Part shown: positions 37,478 through 47,322 of the stretch, one piece after another
How positions within the stretch are numbered: position 1 is the first letter of the stretch
How the letters are laid out: each line of letters starts with the position of its first letter
NCBI GenBank assembly: GCA_947652115.1
Contig: OX393568.1
Span: 11,385,576-11,449,575 of the forward strand
Direction of reading: 5' to 3'
Origin: Blastomussa wellsi
Taxonomy: Eukaryota; Cnidaria; Anthozoa; Scleractinia; Plerogyridae
DNA: 64,000 nucleotides
Translations under genes and position numbers: made by a program
The notes under the pieces: generated by a model
The model's database searches: none
The model's input: the letters and a program-made list of their open reading frames with translations, nothing else
What the model was told of the DNA's origin: nothing

Positions 37478-38356
37478 ATGGAACTCCAAAAAACATTGTA
37501 CAAAAATGAAAAATTAAATGTTGAAATCAATTGTTATATTGATAAGAAAAATGAGTTATGGTTTCGGGGTAAGGAGATAGCTCAGATATTGGATTACGCT
37601 GATACGAAAAAAGCAATTAAAAAAAATGTACATATTGAGGATAAAAAATTAATTGATTTCAAAATATGGCAAAATCCTTCAGGGGACCTGAAATCCCCCC
37701 AAGCTGAAATATTACAAAATCCTTCAGGTCTAAACAATAGACCCCAAGCTGACAGCAGAATGGAGGACAATAAATTATCAAATCCTTCAGGGGACTTGAA
37801 ATCCCCCCAAGAAACAACCCGAAAATGTTATTTTATAAATGAATCCGGTTTGTACTCATTAATGCTTTCTTCTAAAAAACCACAAGCAAAAGAATTCAAA
37901 CACTGGATAACAAGTAAAGTATTACCATCAATTAGAAAAAAAGGTTATTATAAAATTAACAGCAATAAATTAGTAATTGAGAATGAAAATGATTTACATT
38001 ATAAAGTTGTTAATTTTATAAGAAAAAAATACCCACAAACTCTTATGATTGCTGGTCTTGGAGAACATCAAATAACATCAAGTATGAGAATAGCATCTTG
38101 GAAGAAAGGATACATGCCAGGACAATGTGATCTCATGATAATGAATCCAACAAGTAAATATAATGCTCTTTGTTTAGAATTTAAAAGCCCTACTGGTTCA
38201 TATCAAGTGAGTAAAAAACAGTTGGAAATGAAGGATATGTATATTAAAAACAAATGCAAATACTTTATCAGCAATTCTTATGATGATGTTATATTTGAAA
38301 TAATGAAACATTTGGAAGAAAGTTATAAATATTTAAAATGTAGAAAAAAGAGATGA
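37478..38356 (+). CDS. BRO-N domain fused to a VRR-NUC/PD-(D/E)XK-like nuclease
   Basis: The ATG at 37478 directly follows tatataga. The N-terminal BRO-N domain (LWFRGKEIAQILDYADTKKA, FINESGLYSLMLSSKKPQAK, HWITSKVLPSIRKKGYY) is interrupted after about residue 65 by three copies of an NPSG...KSPQ-type peptide. The C-terminal ~110 residues form a nuclease-like domain: GLGEHQITS, the metal-binding Asp in PGQCDLMIM, ALCLEFKSPTGSY with the ExK pair, KKQLEMKDMY. BRO proteins occur in insect and giant viruses. The fusion suggests a DNA-processing role in replication. No break. Confidence 0.7.
   Translation: MELQKTLYKNEKLNVEINCYIDKKNELWFRGKEIAQILDYADTKKAIKKNVHIEDKKLIDFKIWQNPSGDLKSPQAEILQNPSGLNNRPQADSRMEDNKLSNPSGDLKSPQETTRKCYFINESGLYSLMLSSKKPQAKEFKHWITSKVLPSIRKKGYYKINSNKLVIENENDLHYKVVNFIRKKYPQTLMIAGLGEHQITSSMRIASWKKGYMPGQCDLMIMNPTSKYNALCLEFKSPTGSYQVSKKQLEMKDMYIKNKCKYFISNSYDDVIFEIMKHLEESYKYLKCRKKR
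37671..37813 (+). repeat. Three in-frame palindromic repeats within the BRO gene
   Basis: Copies at about 37671-37707, 37715-37752 and 37779-37813 share aaatccttcagg and ccccaagctga. The core ttcaggggacctgaa is a palindrome. Each adds an NPSG..KSPQ-type peptide without breaking the frame. Confidence 0.75.
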
Positions 38357-38408
38357 TATCATTTTAAACGCAATTAAAAATATAAAAAATATATAATATA
38401 TATATAGA
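38355..38408 (+). promoter_or_regulatory. Early-type promoter of the 38409 gene
   Basis: Duplicate of the 37420-37477 unit: tatcattttaaacgc, A/T-only stretch, tatatagaATG. Confidence 0.6.
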
Positions 38409-38636
38409 ATGGAAAATCAGACTGTAAAGAGAGGCCCTGGAAGACCAAGAAAATATTTCACTGAAGAAGAAAGAAAGACAGCAAACAGACCATACTTTAC
38501 TAAATACATGTTAACTACAGAATGGAGATGTATCGACTGTGGAAATAGAAATTATACTATGGCTGGTAAATTCAGTCATTTAAAAACAAAGAAGCATAAG
38601 AAAAATGCTAACACTCAAGCTAAAAATAAGTATTAA
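38409..38636 (+). CDS. Small AT-hook plus zinc-finger protein
   Basis: 75 residues. An AT-hook (KRGPGRPRKYF) near the N-terminus is followed by a C2H2-type finger (WRCIDCGNRNYTMAGKFSHL and KTKKHKK). The finger resembles that of the 25825-26139 gene. A DNA-binding regulator is likely; the AT-hook would suit the A/T-rich promoters of this element. Confidence 0.65.
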   Translation: MENQTVKRGPGRPRKYFTEEERKTANRPYFTKYMLTTEWRCIDCGNRNYTMAGKFSHLKTKKHKKNANTQAKNKY

Positions 38637-38854
38637 ATTATATTCAGTTCTGAATTTGATTTAGTATTAAATTTAATACTAAACCAAATTAGCTAGCTAG
38701 CTGATATCCAAAAATAAACGCACTTGAAGAAATATTTTTTATATAAATATATAATATAGAATGTCTCTTTTCCAGCTACTCTCAACTCGATACTACAAAA
38801 CCGCTAAAAAATTAGGTTATAAATGGTTAGATCTAGTTAGAAAAACAACCAGAC

Positions 38855-38990
38855 TGTGGTGTCTTTGTAGTAATAGATCAGACTCCGTTTTACAATAACA
38901 ACAACAACATGCTTTAATCACCACATGCTCGCTTTCCTACTTACATCCCAGAATCCCCTAATAATGACAGTTAACATACGGGACACTACA
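38855..38990 (-). repeat. Gypsy 3' LTR
   Basis: 136 bp, same sequence as 43295-43430. Confidence 0.9.
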
Positions 38991-39119
38991 TCTCCCCCCA
39001 AATTATTACAAAAATAAACGAGTAAATCTGTAGAGATAGAGACAACCAACTCGAAGTGACTAATAAAGTGTTCAAAAAAGAAAGTTCAGAGTCTCTTATT
39101 CTCTTCTGAATAATCTAAA

Positions 39120-42100
39120 CTATGCGCATACATAATCTTTCATCCAGGCGGGCGCTTGCCTGGCACGCACAGGGCGCGAAACAACTGGAGGTAAGGGGTT
39201 AGAGGAAGCTTCTGGTGTATCCGCTGCTGGTGGACTCGGGGTGGGATTCGGCTGGTCCTGTCGATCCTTTTCAGGCTGCACTGGCTGCTCGGGTAGGAGC
39301 GGCTGCGGATCTATTTGCCCTTTGTCAGCAGTTTCAGGATCCACAAACTTCTTCATGTGAGCAATGTTGCGCATCTTATTGTTCCCATTTGTGTCTTGTA
39401 AGATGACAGCATTTCCTTGTTTGCGAGCAACGATGTAAGGTTCTGGCTCATAGTTTGGTGAGAGCTTGTTTTCACGTGTCTGCTTTAACAACACTTTGTC
39501 ACCCTCCTCAATATTGCTGTGTTTGGCTCCTCGTGTTCTGTCTGCATATTCCTTCTGGCGAAGTTTCACACGATTCTCCCTCTCTCTCAACAGCTGTTGC
39601 CAATGTGGTTCTGTTGTACGGTCTTTGGAGAATTCAACCCTAGGAAGCTTGTCACGCAGTTTCCTCCCCATCAATAGTTCTGCAGGTGACACTCCAGTGA
39701 CAGTATGTGGGGTAACTCTATACTGGAAGAGAAAGTTCTCGAGTGCTTTTCTCCAATCTTTCCCTTCAAGGCGAGCGATGCGCACTATCTTCAGAATTGT
39801 TTCATTGCCACGTTCCACTTCTCCATTGCTCTGTGGCCAATAGGGTACGCCCTTCTTATGGCTGATCCCTAGGTATTCCAAGAATCCCTCAAATTCCTTT
39901 GAAGCAAATGGTGGCCCATTGTCACTGCGCAGAGCTTCTGGTAACCCATGTGTTCTGAAAATAGCTTCCATACTCTTTATCACGTGTTGAGCATCCGTCT
40001 TCTTCAGGAGAATGGCTTCTAGCCAACGAGAATAATAGTCGACCACCACTAAGAGGTGTTCACCGTTTGAGACCTCAAGAAGATCAACTGAGATCTCCTG
40101 CCAGGGTCCATCAGGCAGACTGCTTGACCTCACAGGCTCTGGTTTTGCTCTTGGTCCTACAAGTTGACAGGGATGGCATGAACGTATGGCATCCTCCACC
40201 TGTTTGTCCATTTGTGGCCACCACACTTTCTCTCGCAACCTGGCTTTAGTACGGACCATGCCCTGATGACCTTCGTGTGCTAACATGATGGTTTGTTTCC
40301 AAAGGCTCTGAGGCATCACGATACGAGTTCCTCTCATCACTACTTGTCCTACTACCCACAGTTCCTCTTTAACTGCTTTGTAGGTGGTGCCTGACAACTG
40401 GGTCCAGTCACCGGTCGTCACAGCTTTGCGCACAGTCTGTAAGGTTGGATCATTTGCTGTGGCAGTCTCGACTTGCTTTGGCAGTAAAGCGGCTGGCACG
40501 GCTGCACTTGCCACACTGTATGCAAAATCTTCAGTTTCCCGAGTGTCCTCGTCTTGAGTTGAGCCAACAGGCAGGCGGCTGAGGACGTCTGCTGCGTTAT
40601 CTTTGCCAGGTATGTGAGTCAACATGTACTGGAACTGCTGCAAGTACAGGAGCCACCTTTCTATCCGGGCAGATGGAGGCTTGGACTTTGCACTGAGTAC
40701 TGTGACTAGCGGCTTGTGGTCAGTGCGGATCTCGAATTTAATTCCGTATAGGTACAGGTAAAACTTCTCGCAAGCCCATCTGACAGCCAGAGCTTCTCTT
40801 TCAAACTGAGAGTACCTCGCTTCAACTTTGCTAAGCTTTCGGCTGGCGTAATATAGCCTGTAAGTCCCGTCTTCTTGTTCTTGCTCCAGGATCGCTCCAA
40901 CTCCAACAGGAGAGGCATCGGTTGTGAGCCGTGTTTTGGCACCTTGTCTGTGGTAGGCCATCACTGGTGCTCTGGTTAGCAGGTCTTTGATTTCTTGAAA
41001 TGCTTTGCTCTCTTTTGCACCCCACTGCCACTTAACATCTTTGCTGGTCAGGTCCCACAATGGACTTGATATGGTTGCAAAGTTTGGAATGAACTTCGCA
41101 CAAAATTGAACCGACCCGAGAAAACTTCTTACTTCAGACTGGTTTTGGGGCGTTGGTGCTTCAACGATAGCCTTCACTCGCTCACTGGAGACTTTCAATC
41201 CCTCACCAGAGAGTACATCACCCATGTAAACCATGCTGCTAACACCAACGTCACACTTATCATAGTTCAGGGTGAGGCCAGATTCCTCTAGTTTGCGCAT
41301 GACCCTGTCTAAGTTCTCATCATGTTCTTTGTCGTCTGCCCCAACGACTCGCAGGTCATCATGCAGGTTGTATGCACCTGGACAGCCTTTAATTACTTGC
41401 CACACGATTTGCTGGAATTTTTCCGTAGCCATGTTCACGCCAAAGAGTAAGCGTTTGTACCTGTATAAGCCATCAGGCGCAGCAAATGTCGTGATATCCC
41501 GAGAGTCTGGATGTAACTCAATTTGGTGGAAGGCCATATTTAGATCTAGCTTGGAGAAAACTTTGGCATAGGAGACCTCTTGAAGTGTCTCTTCAACTGT
41601 TGGGACAGGGTGTTTCTCCCGTACAATGGCCTGATTTGCTTGCCTCATGTCAAGACATATTCTGATGTCACCATTAGGCTTCTCCACTACAACTAAGGGA
41701 TTAACCCAGCTGGTTGGTCCCTCTACCTTTTCAATGACATCAAGTTTCAGCAATTCTTCTAGCTTTTCAGTGACTTTAGCTCTTCTACTAAAGGGAATTC
41801 GGCGTACTGGCTGAGTGACTGGTTGAACATTCTCATCAATGTGGAGTTTTAGCTGATACCCTTTAAGCTTGCCAAGACCTTGAAATACTTTTGGGAATTT
41901 GGTCTTTAGTAGGGCCTTTCTGTCAATTTGGTTTGCAGGGTTTTGCAACTCATTGCATTTAACATCACAGCTGTTAATGGACACGCCGACCCTCAGCACG
42001 CCCAGCAACTCGGAGGCTTTGCGGCCTAGTAGGGTGACTGCCTTACCGCACATTACATAAAACTCAGTATACAGGGATTTGTGGGTCTGCGGTACCTGCA

Positions 42101-43208
42101 CATTAAGACTATACTTCCCCTTAAGTTGGAGTGGCTCTACAGAAGCATAAGCATAAACTCTCTTATTACACTCCAACAATCTAGCATTTCCCCCTGTTAC
42201 AAAATTAAACATTTCTTCTGACATTAAATTACAACTAGCACCAGAGTCTATAACAATGTTTACAAGCTTATCTTCAATCATGAGTTCCATAGTGTTCTGT
42301 CCATCAGCGCTCCCAGCGTTGAACACGTAAAAATCATCATCGCTTTTGTGGGTCTCGGCGCTCGTGTCTCCGGTCACGTTGTGAACATCACGTTGATCCT
42401 TTGAATTTCCTCCCCTTCGTCCACGGTTGGGTTTTGCTCGTGAGTTTCCACGACCACGACTTGTACTGCGGCTAGAGTCCCGTCGTTTATTCTCCTTGGA
42501 GTGACAACACACTTCGAAATGACCCATGTGCCCGCACTTTCCGCACTTGTGGTCACGTGAGCGACGGCAATCTTTCGCGAAGTGACCAACTTTATCGCAC
42601 TTCCAACATTTCCCCCCTTGTTTTGAATGGCTGGACAAACTGTTTACTTGGCTTTCGGGGATAAGAATAAGCGCTTCTTTGTCATGGTACTGACTAACAA
42701 TTTCCATGAGTTTGCTGAGAGTCAGTGTTTCCTCACGGTACAATTTTGACTTGAGATTTTTGTCCTTCAGGAAAGAAATGGCACGATCTCTCACCTGGTT
42801 GTCCCTTTCGCCCTCGTAGTCACAATGTTCCGCTAGTTTCTGCAGGCGAGTAATAAAGTTGTTGATGGTTTCACCGGCTAATGGAGTAGCCGCCAAAAAT
42901 GTTTGTCGGGCCATCGGAGCATTCTTTTTGAGCTTGAAGTGCTCTGAGAGGCAGTCCATAGCTTTCTTGTAATCTTTCGCTTCGCCTCGTGCTTCGGCAG
43001 GAATCGAATTATTGAAAACATCTCGGACTTTGGGTCCAGCGAGGTGAAGCAGTAGCGCTCTTTTTTGTGTAGGGTCGCTGATTCCAGAGGCAGTAACGTA
43101 AAGCTCAAATTCGTCTTTCCAAGTTAACCATCGTTGTGCAAGTGTAGCTGGCTCACCGACAGCGTCGAACGCAGGCAATCCAGGTAATCCGCTCAAACTT
43201 ACGGCCAT
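39120..43208 (-). CDS. Gypsy Gag-Pol polyprotein (1362 aa)
   Basis: One frame without stops. Gag end with two zinc knuckles (CWKCDKVGHFAKDC, CGKCGHMGHFEVC) around residues 200-235. Protease with VIDSGASCNLMS. Reverse transcriptase with DIRICLDMRQANQAI, FSKLDLNMAFHQIEL and the catalytic pair in NLHDDLRVVG, where the residue before DD is His. RNase H with LTTDASPVGVGAIL and RTDHKPLV. Integrase with an HHCC finger (HEGHQG, CHPCQ), VVVDYYSRWLEA, SDNGPPFAS and PQSNGEVERGN. The start ATG is about 85 bp inside the 5' LTR. Confidence 0.95.
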   Translation of the reverse strand: MAVSLSGLPGLPAFDAVGEPATLAQRWLTWKDEFELYVTASGISDPTQKRALLLHLAGPKVRDVFNNSIPAEARGEAKDYKKAMDCLSEHFKLKKNAPMARQTFLAATPLAGETINNFITRLQKLAEHCDYEGERDNQVRDRAISFLKDKNLKSKLYREETLTLSKLMEIVSQYHDKEALILIPESQVNSLSSHSKQGGKCWKCDKVGHFAKDCRRSRDHKCGKCGHMGHFEVCCHSKENKRRDSSRSTSRGRGNSRAKPNRGRRGGNSKDQRDVHNVTGDTSAETHKSDDDFYVFNAGSADGQNTMELMIEDKLVNIVIDSGASCNLMSEEMFNFVTGGNARLLECNKRVYAYASVEPLQLKGKYSLNVQVPQTHKSLYTEFYVMCGKAVTLLGRKASELLGVLRVGVSINSCDVKCNELQNPANQIDRKALLKTKFPKVFQGLGKLKGYQLKLHIDENVQPVTQPVRRIPFSRRAKVTEKLEELLKLDVIEKVEGPTSWVNPLVVVEKPNGDIRICLDMRQANQAIVREKHPVPTVEETLQEVSYAKVFSKLDLNMAFHQIELHPDSRDITTFAAPDGLYRYKRLLFGVNMATEKFQQIVWQVIKGCPGAYNLHDDLRVVGADDKEHDENLDRVMRKLEESGLTLNYDKCDVGVSSMVYMGDVLSGEGLKVSSERVKAIVEAPTPQNQSEVRSFLGSVQFCAKFIPNFATISSPLWDLTSKDVKWQWGAKESKAFQEIKDLLTRAPVMAYHRQGAKTRLTTDASPVGVGAILEQEQEDGTYRLYYASRKLSKVEARYSQFEREALAVRWACEKFYLYLYGIKFEIRTDHKPLVTVLSAKSKPPSARIERWLLYLQQFQYMLTHIPGKDNAADVLSRLPVGSTQDEDTRETEDFAYSVASAAVPAALLPKQVETATANDPTLQTVRKAVTTGDWTQLSGTTYKAVKEELWVVGQVVMRGTRIVMPQSLWKQTIMLAHEGHQGMVRTKARLREKVWWPQMDKQVEDAIRSCHPCQLVGPRAKPEPVRSSSLPDGPWQEISVDLLEVSNGEHLLVVVDYYSRWLEAILLKKTDAQHVIKSMEAIFRTHGLPEALRSDNGPPFASKEFEGFLEYLGISHKKGVPYWPQSNGEVERGNETILKIVRIARLEGKDWRKALENFLFQYRVTPHTVTGVSPAELLMGRKLRDKLPRVEFSKDRTTEPHWQQLLRERENRVKLRQKEYADRTRGAKHSNIEEGDKVLLKQTRENKLSPNYEPEPYIVARKQGNAVILQDTNGNNKMRNIAHMKKFVDPETADKGQIDPQPLLPEQPVQPEKDRQDQPNPTPSPPAADTPEASSNPLPPVVSRPVRARQAPAWMKDYVCA

Positions 43209-43294
43209 CTGTGCGAGTTTTGTGCACTGTTTAAACTCGTTTCCACTTCAGCAGCCGTTCGGCGAGTTAAATATCCGTTTTCCTCGTCGCCAAA

Positions 43295-43430
43295 TGTGGT
43301 GTCTTTGTAGTAATAGATCAGACTCCGTTTTACAATAACAACAACAACATGCTTTAATCACCACATGCTCGCTTTCCTACTTACATCCCAGAATCCCCTA
43401 ATAATGACAGTTAACATACGGGACACTACA
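43295..43430 (-). repeat. Gypsy 5' LTR
   Basis: 136 bp, same sequence as 38855-38990; the 5' LTR because the element reads leftwards. Confidence 0.9.
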
Positions 43431-46400
43431 CAGACAAAATGTAATTAATAATGTTGAATTACAACAAATGATTAAGAAACATAAGCAAGATAAAATCAAA
43501 AATAAAAAATACTTGGAACAATTAGAAAAAATCAAAAAAGAGCATAAGAGAATAATGAAACAATATAAACCAAAAACTAAGATAGAGCAATTGAATCAAG
43601 CATTGAAGGGTTATACTAAGTCTTTTGAAATTGGTATTAAAAATGATAAAGACCCACTTATACAATTAAAGTCAACAAGACAAGCACTTGCATATCATAT
43701 CATAGAAATATTAAAATCTGAAAAAGGATTAAAATTTGTTGAAACATTGAAGGTAACATTTGAAAAATTAGCAAATGATGGAAAAATTAATAAAGCTGCT
43801 TATGTTAATAAAGCTGCTTATTTTATTAGTACACCACAAACTATTATAAATGAAACTGAAATAAAAGAATCATTCAATTTATCAAAACAACAAATATTAA
43901 ATAAAGTTGCTAAATGGGTATCTGAAGGTTCTGGTTGGACTATTAAATCTGTTGACAATCATTATCTCAATATTGTAACCTATCAACCTATGAAGGGATC
44001 CTCTTATATTCAACTACCATCAGAACTTAGCAATAGTAAAAAAGGATTGATTAATATTAAGAATGAGGATAATGAATGTTTTAGATGGTGCCATATTCGG
44101 TATTTAAACCCACAAGATAAAAATCCACAGAGAATTAAAAAATCAGATATAAAATATATTAATAAGTTAGATTATTCCGAAATTGAATTTCCAGTGACTA
44201 TTAAACAATATAATAAAATTGAAAAACAAAATAATATTAATATTAATGTATTTGGATATGAAAATAAACAGGTATATCCTATTTATATATCAAAAGAAAA
44301 AAATAATAATGAATTAAATTTACTATTGATAACAGAAAATGAGAACAAACATTATGTTCTGATTAAAGATTTTAATAGATTCATGCATTCAAAAACAAAA
44401 CATGATGGAAGAAAACACTTTTGTATGCATTGTCTACAATGTTTCAGCTCTGAAAGAGTATTGACTGATCATAAAAAGATATGTATAAAAATTAATGGAA
44501 TACAAGCAGTAAAATTACCTGATATAAATAATAATATACTGAAATTCAACAACTTTCATCGACAACAACAAGTGCCATTTGTGATTTATGCTGATTTTGA
44601 GGCTATAACAGAAAAGATATTAGGTTGTTCACAAAATAATGATAAATCATATACTAAAGCCTTCCAGAAGCATACAGACTGTGGATATGGTTATAAGATA
44701 GTTTGTTGTTATGATGATAAATATAGCAAACCTGTAACAATATACAGAGGTGAAAAGGCTGTTTATAAATTTATGGAGAAAATGCTTGATGAAGTTAAAT
44801 ATTGTAAAAGCATCATCAATAAGCATTTTAACAAACCATTGAGAATGACAAAAGATGATGATGATAAATTCCGAAAAGCGGATAAATGCCATATTTGTGA
44901 TAAAAAATATACTGAGAAAGACATAAGAGTTAAAGATCATTGTCATATTACCGGTAAATACAGAGGCTCAGCCCATCAAGAATGTAATCTAAAACTAAGA
45001 GTAAATCCAGAAGAGATAAAAATTCCTGTTATCTTTCATAATCTACGTGGGTATGATTCACATTTTATAATGCAAGAGATAGGTGAAATCGTTAAAAAAC
45101 ATACATACAAAAATAAGAAAGGAGAGGAGAAACAGATGAATATCAATGCAATTCCAAATAATATGGAAAAGTATATGGCTTTCATGTTTGGTAATCATCT
45201 TACCTTTATTGACAGTTTCCAATTTATGAGTTCAAGCTTAGAAAAACTTGTAAGTAATATACCAAAAGAAGCATTGAAATATACCTCAGAAATTTTTAAA
45301 GGTAAAAAGCTTGATTTAATGGCTAGGAAAGGTGTTTATCCTTATGATTATATGGACAGCTTTGATAACTTCAATAAAAAGCTACCAACAAAAGAAGAGT
45401 TTTACAGCATATTAAATGATGAACATATATCAGATGAAGACTATAAACATGCTCAAAATGTTTGGAATACATTTAATTTGAAAAATATGGGAGATTATCA
45501 TAATTTATACATTAAATCAGACGTATCACTATTAGCTGATGTATTTGAAAACTTTAGAAAAACATGTTTACAATATTATAAGCTAGATCCTTGTCATTAT
45601 TTCTCATCTCCAGGGTTATCATGGGATGCTATGTTAAAAATGACTGATATTAAATTAGAATTAATAACTGATATTGATATGTTTTTATTCATTGAAAAAG
45701 GAATGAGAGGGGAAATCAGTTATATTGCTAATCGTTATGGAAAAGCTAATAATAAATATATGAAAAATTATAATAAAAATGAACCATCTAAATATATTAT
45801 GTATCTTGATGCTAATAATTTATATGGATGGGCAATGAGTCAATATCTTCCAACTGGAAAATTTAGATGGCTTACAGAAATACAGATTGATAAGTTTAAT
45901 GTTAATAATATCAGAGATGATAGTGAAAAAGGATATATATTAGAAGTTGATTTAGATTATCCAGAAAAACTTCATGATTTGCATAATGACTACCCAGCTG
46001 CTGCTGAAAAAATAACTGTTGAAAAAGATATGTTATCTTATTACTGTAAAACTATTGCTGATAAATATAATATATCAACTGGATTAGTACATAAATTAAT
46101 ACCTACATTAAGCAAAAAAGATAAATATGTATTACATTACAGAAACTTAAAATTATATTTAGATCTAGGTTTAAAACTGACTAAAGTACATCGTGTTTTA
46201 CAATTTAATCAATCTCCTTGGTTAAAACAATATATTGATTACAATACAGAAAAAAGAAAGAATGCAAAAAATTCATTTGAAAAAGATTTCTTCAAATTAA
46301 TGAATAACAGTGTATTTGGTAAAACTATGGAAAACCTTAGAAAGAGAGTTGATGTAAGACTTGTAACTAATGAAAAGAAACTATTAAAGTTAGCTAGTAA

Positions 46401-47102
46401 ACCAACTTATGTTAGTAGTAAAATATTCAATGAAAATCTAGTAGCTGTTCATAAGATAAAAGAAACACTTACATTAAACAGACCTGCTTATGTAGGCATG
46501 TGCATATTAGATCTAAGTAAAACTCTCATGTATGATTTTCATTATAATTATATTAAAAAGAAGTATGGTGATAAAGCCAAACTATTATTCACAGATACTG
46601 ATAGTTTAACTTATGAAATAGAGGCTGAAGATGTTTATAAAGAATTTTGGGTTGATAAAGATAAATTCGATAATAGCGACTATGCAGAGAATTCACCTTA
46701 CTTTGATAAGTCAAATAAAAAAGTAATTGGAAAGTTTAAAGATGAAGCAGCTGGTGTCCCTATTTATGAATTTGTTGGTCTACGATCAAAAATGTACAGC
46801 TATATCAAAGATGATAACAAAGGTTGTAAGACTGCTAAAGGAATAAAAAAGAATGTAATCAAAAAAGACATTCAACATGAAAACTATAAAGAAACACTAT
46901 TCAATAATAAACAGATGTATCATAAGATGAAAACAATCAGAAGTCAAAACCATGAACTTGGTAGTTATGAAATCAATAAAGTATCGCTCAGCTGTTTTGA
47001 TGATAAAAGATACATATTAGAAGATGGTGTTATAAGTTATGCTTATGGACATTATAATATAAAACAATAATTCCAATAATTTTCATAATTCCACTGATTC
47101 TA

Positions 47103-47316
47103 ATAATTCCGCGGATACAAATACTGAGATTCAATATTGGATTTCAATATTAGATTTTAGTTTGATAATTTAGTCAAAAAATTCAGTCAAAAATTTCAGC
47201 AGAAAAATTCAGTCAAAAAATTCTGCTGAAAAAATTATTGAAAAATTTCAGTCAAAAAATTATGCTGAATTTGACTGCTGAAATTTTGTGCTCGAACTGT
47301 CAACTACTATACTACT
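47103..47316 (-). repeat. Polinton 2 right terminal inverted repeat
   Basis: Inverted copy of 25607-25820 with one mismatch; it begins 33 bp after the PolB stop. Confidence 0.95.
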
Positions 47317-47322
47317 CCTATA

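Larger units (their letters stand above)
38855..43430 (-). mobile_element. Gypsy-type LTR retrotransposon, apparently recent
   Basis: The LTRs at 38855-38990 and 43295-43430 are 136 bp, begin TGT, end ACA and look identical. The 5-bp duplication cagac lies at 38850-38854 and 43431-43435. On the minus strand a TGGCGACGAGG sequence 3 bases inside the 5' LTR may be the primer-binding site, and a ggggggaga polypurine tract abuts the 3' LTR. One open polyprotein fills the interior. Confidence 0.95.
38761..47070 (+). pseudogene. Polinton 2 protein-primed DNA polymerase B, split by gypsy
   Basis: The start at 38761 directly follows tatagaATG. The first 31 codons lie at 38761-38854; the gypsy element occupies 38855-43430 and cagac is duplicated. 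The frame resumes at 43436 and joins without a shift, for 1242 codons in total. Motifs: exonuclease I FVIYADFEAI (about 44575), a CxxC...HxxH insert (KADKCHICDKKY, KDHCHITGKY), exonuclease II FHNLRGYDSHFIM, exonuclease III LYIKSDVSLLADVF, motif A LDANNLYGWAMSQY, motif B MNNSVFGKTMENLRKR, motif C LFTDTDSLTYEI. All are intact, so the insertion is the only visible lesion. Confidence 0.9.
25607..47316. mobile_element. Polinton 2, complete element with TIRs and 6-bp TSD
   Basis: The element runs 21.7 kb, or 17.1 kb without the gypsy insertion. It begins AGTAGTATAG and ends CTATACTACT; both ends are flanked by cctata (25601-25606 and 47317-47322). A 6-bp duplication and 5'-AG ends are typical of Polintons. 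It entered the last codons of the LINE ORF2. The gene set includes integrase, PolB, protease, ATPase, both capsid proteins, fibre, PLA2 and a VLTF3-like factor. Confidence 0.95.

Noticed and set aside
43468..43470. ATG at 43468 as the PolB start
   Set aside because: Forty-two in-frame codons lie upstream on the other side of the gypsy element, starting at 38761 behind a typical tatagaATG.
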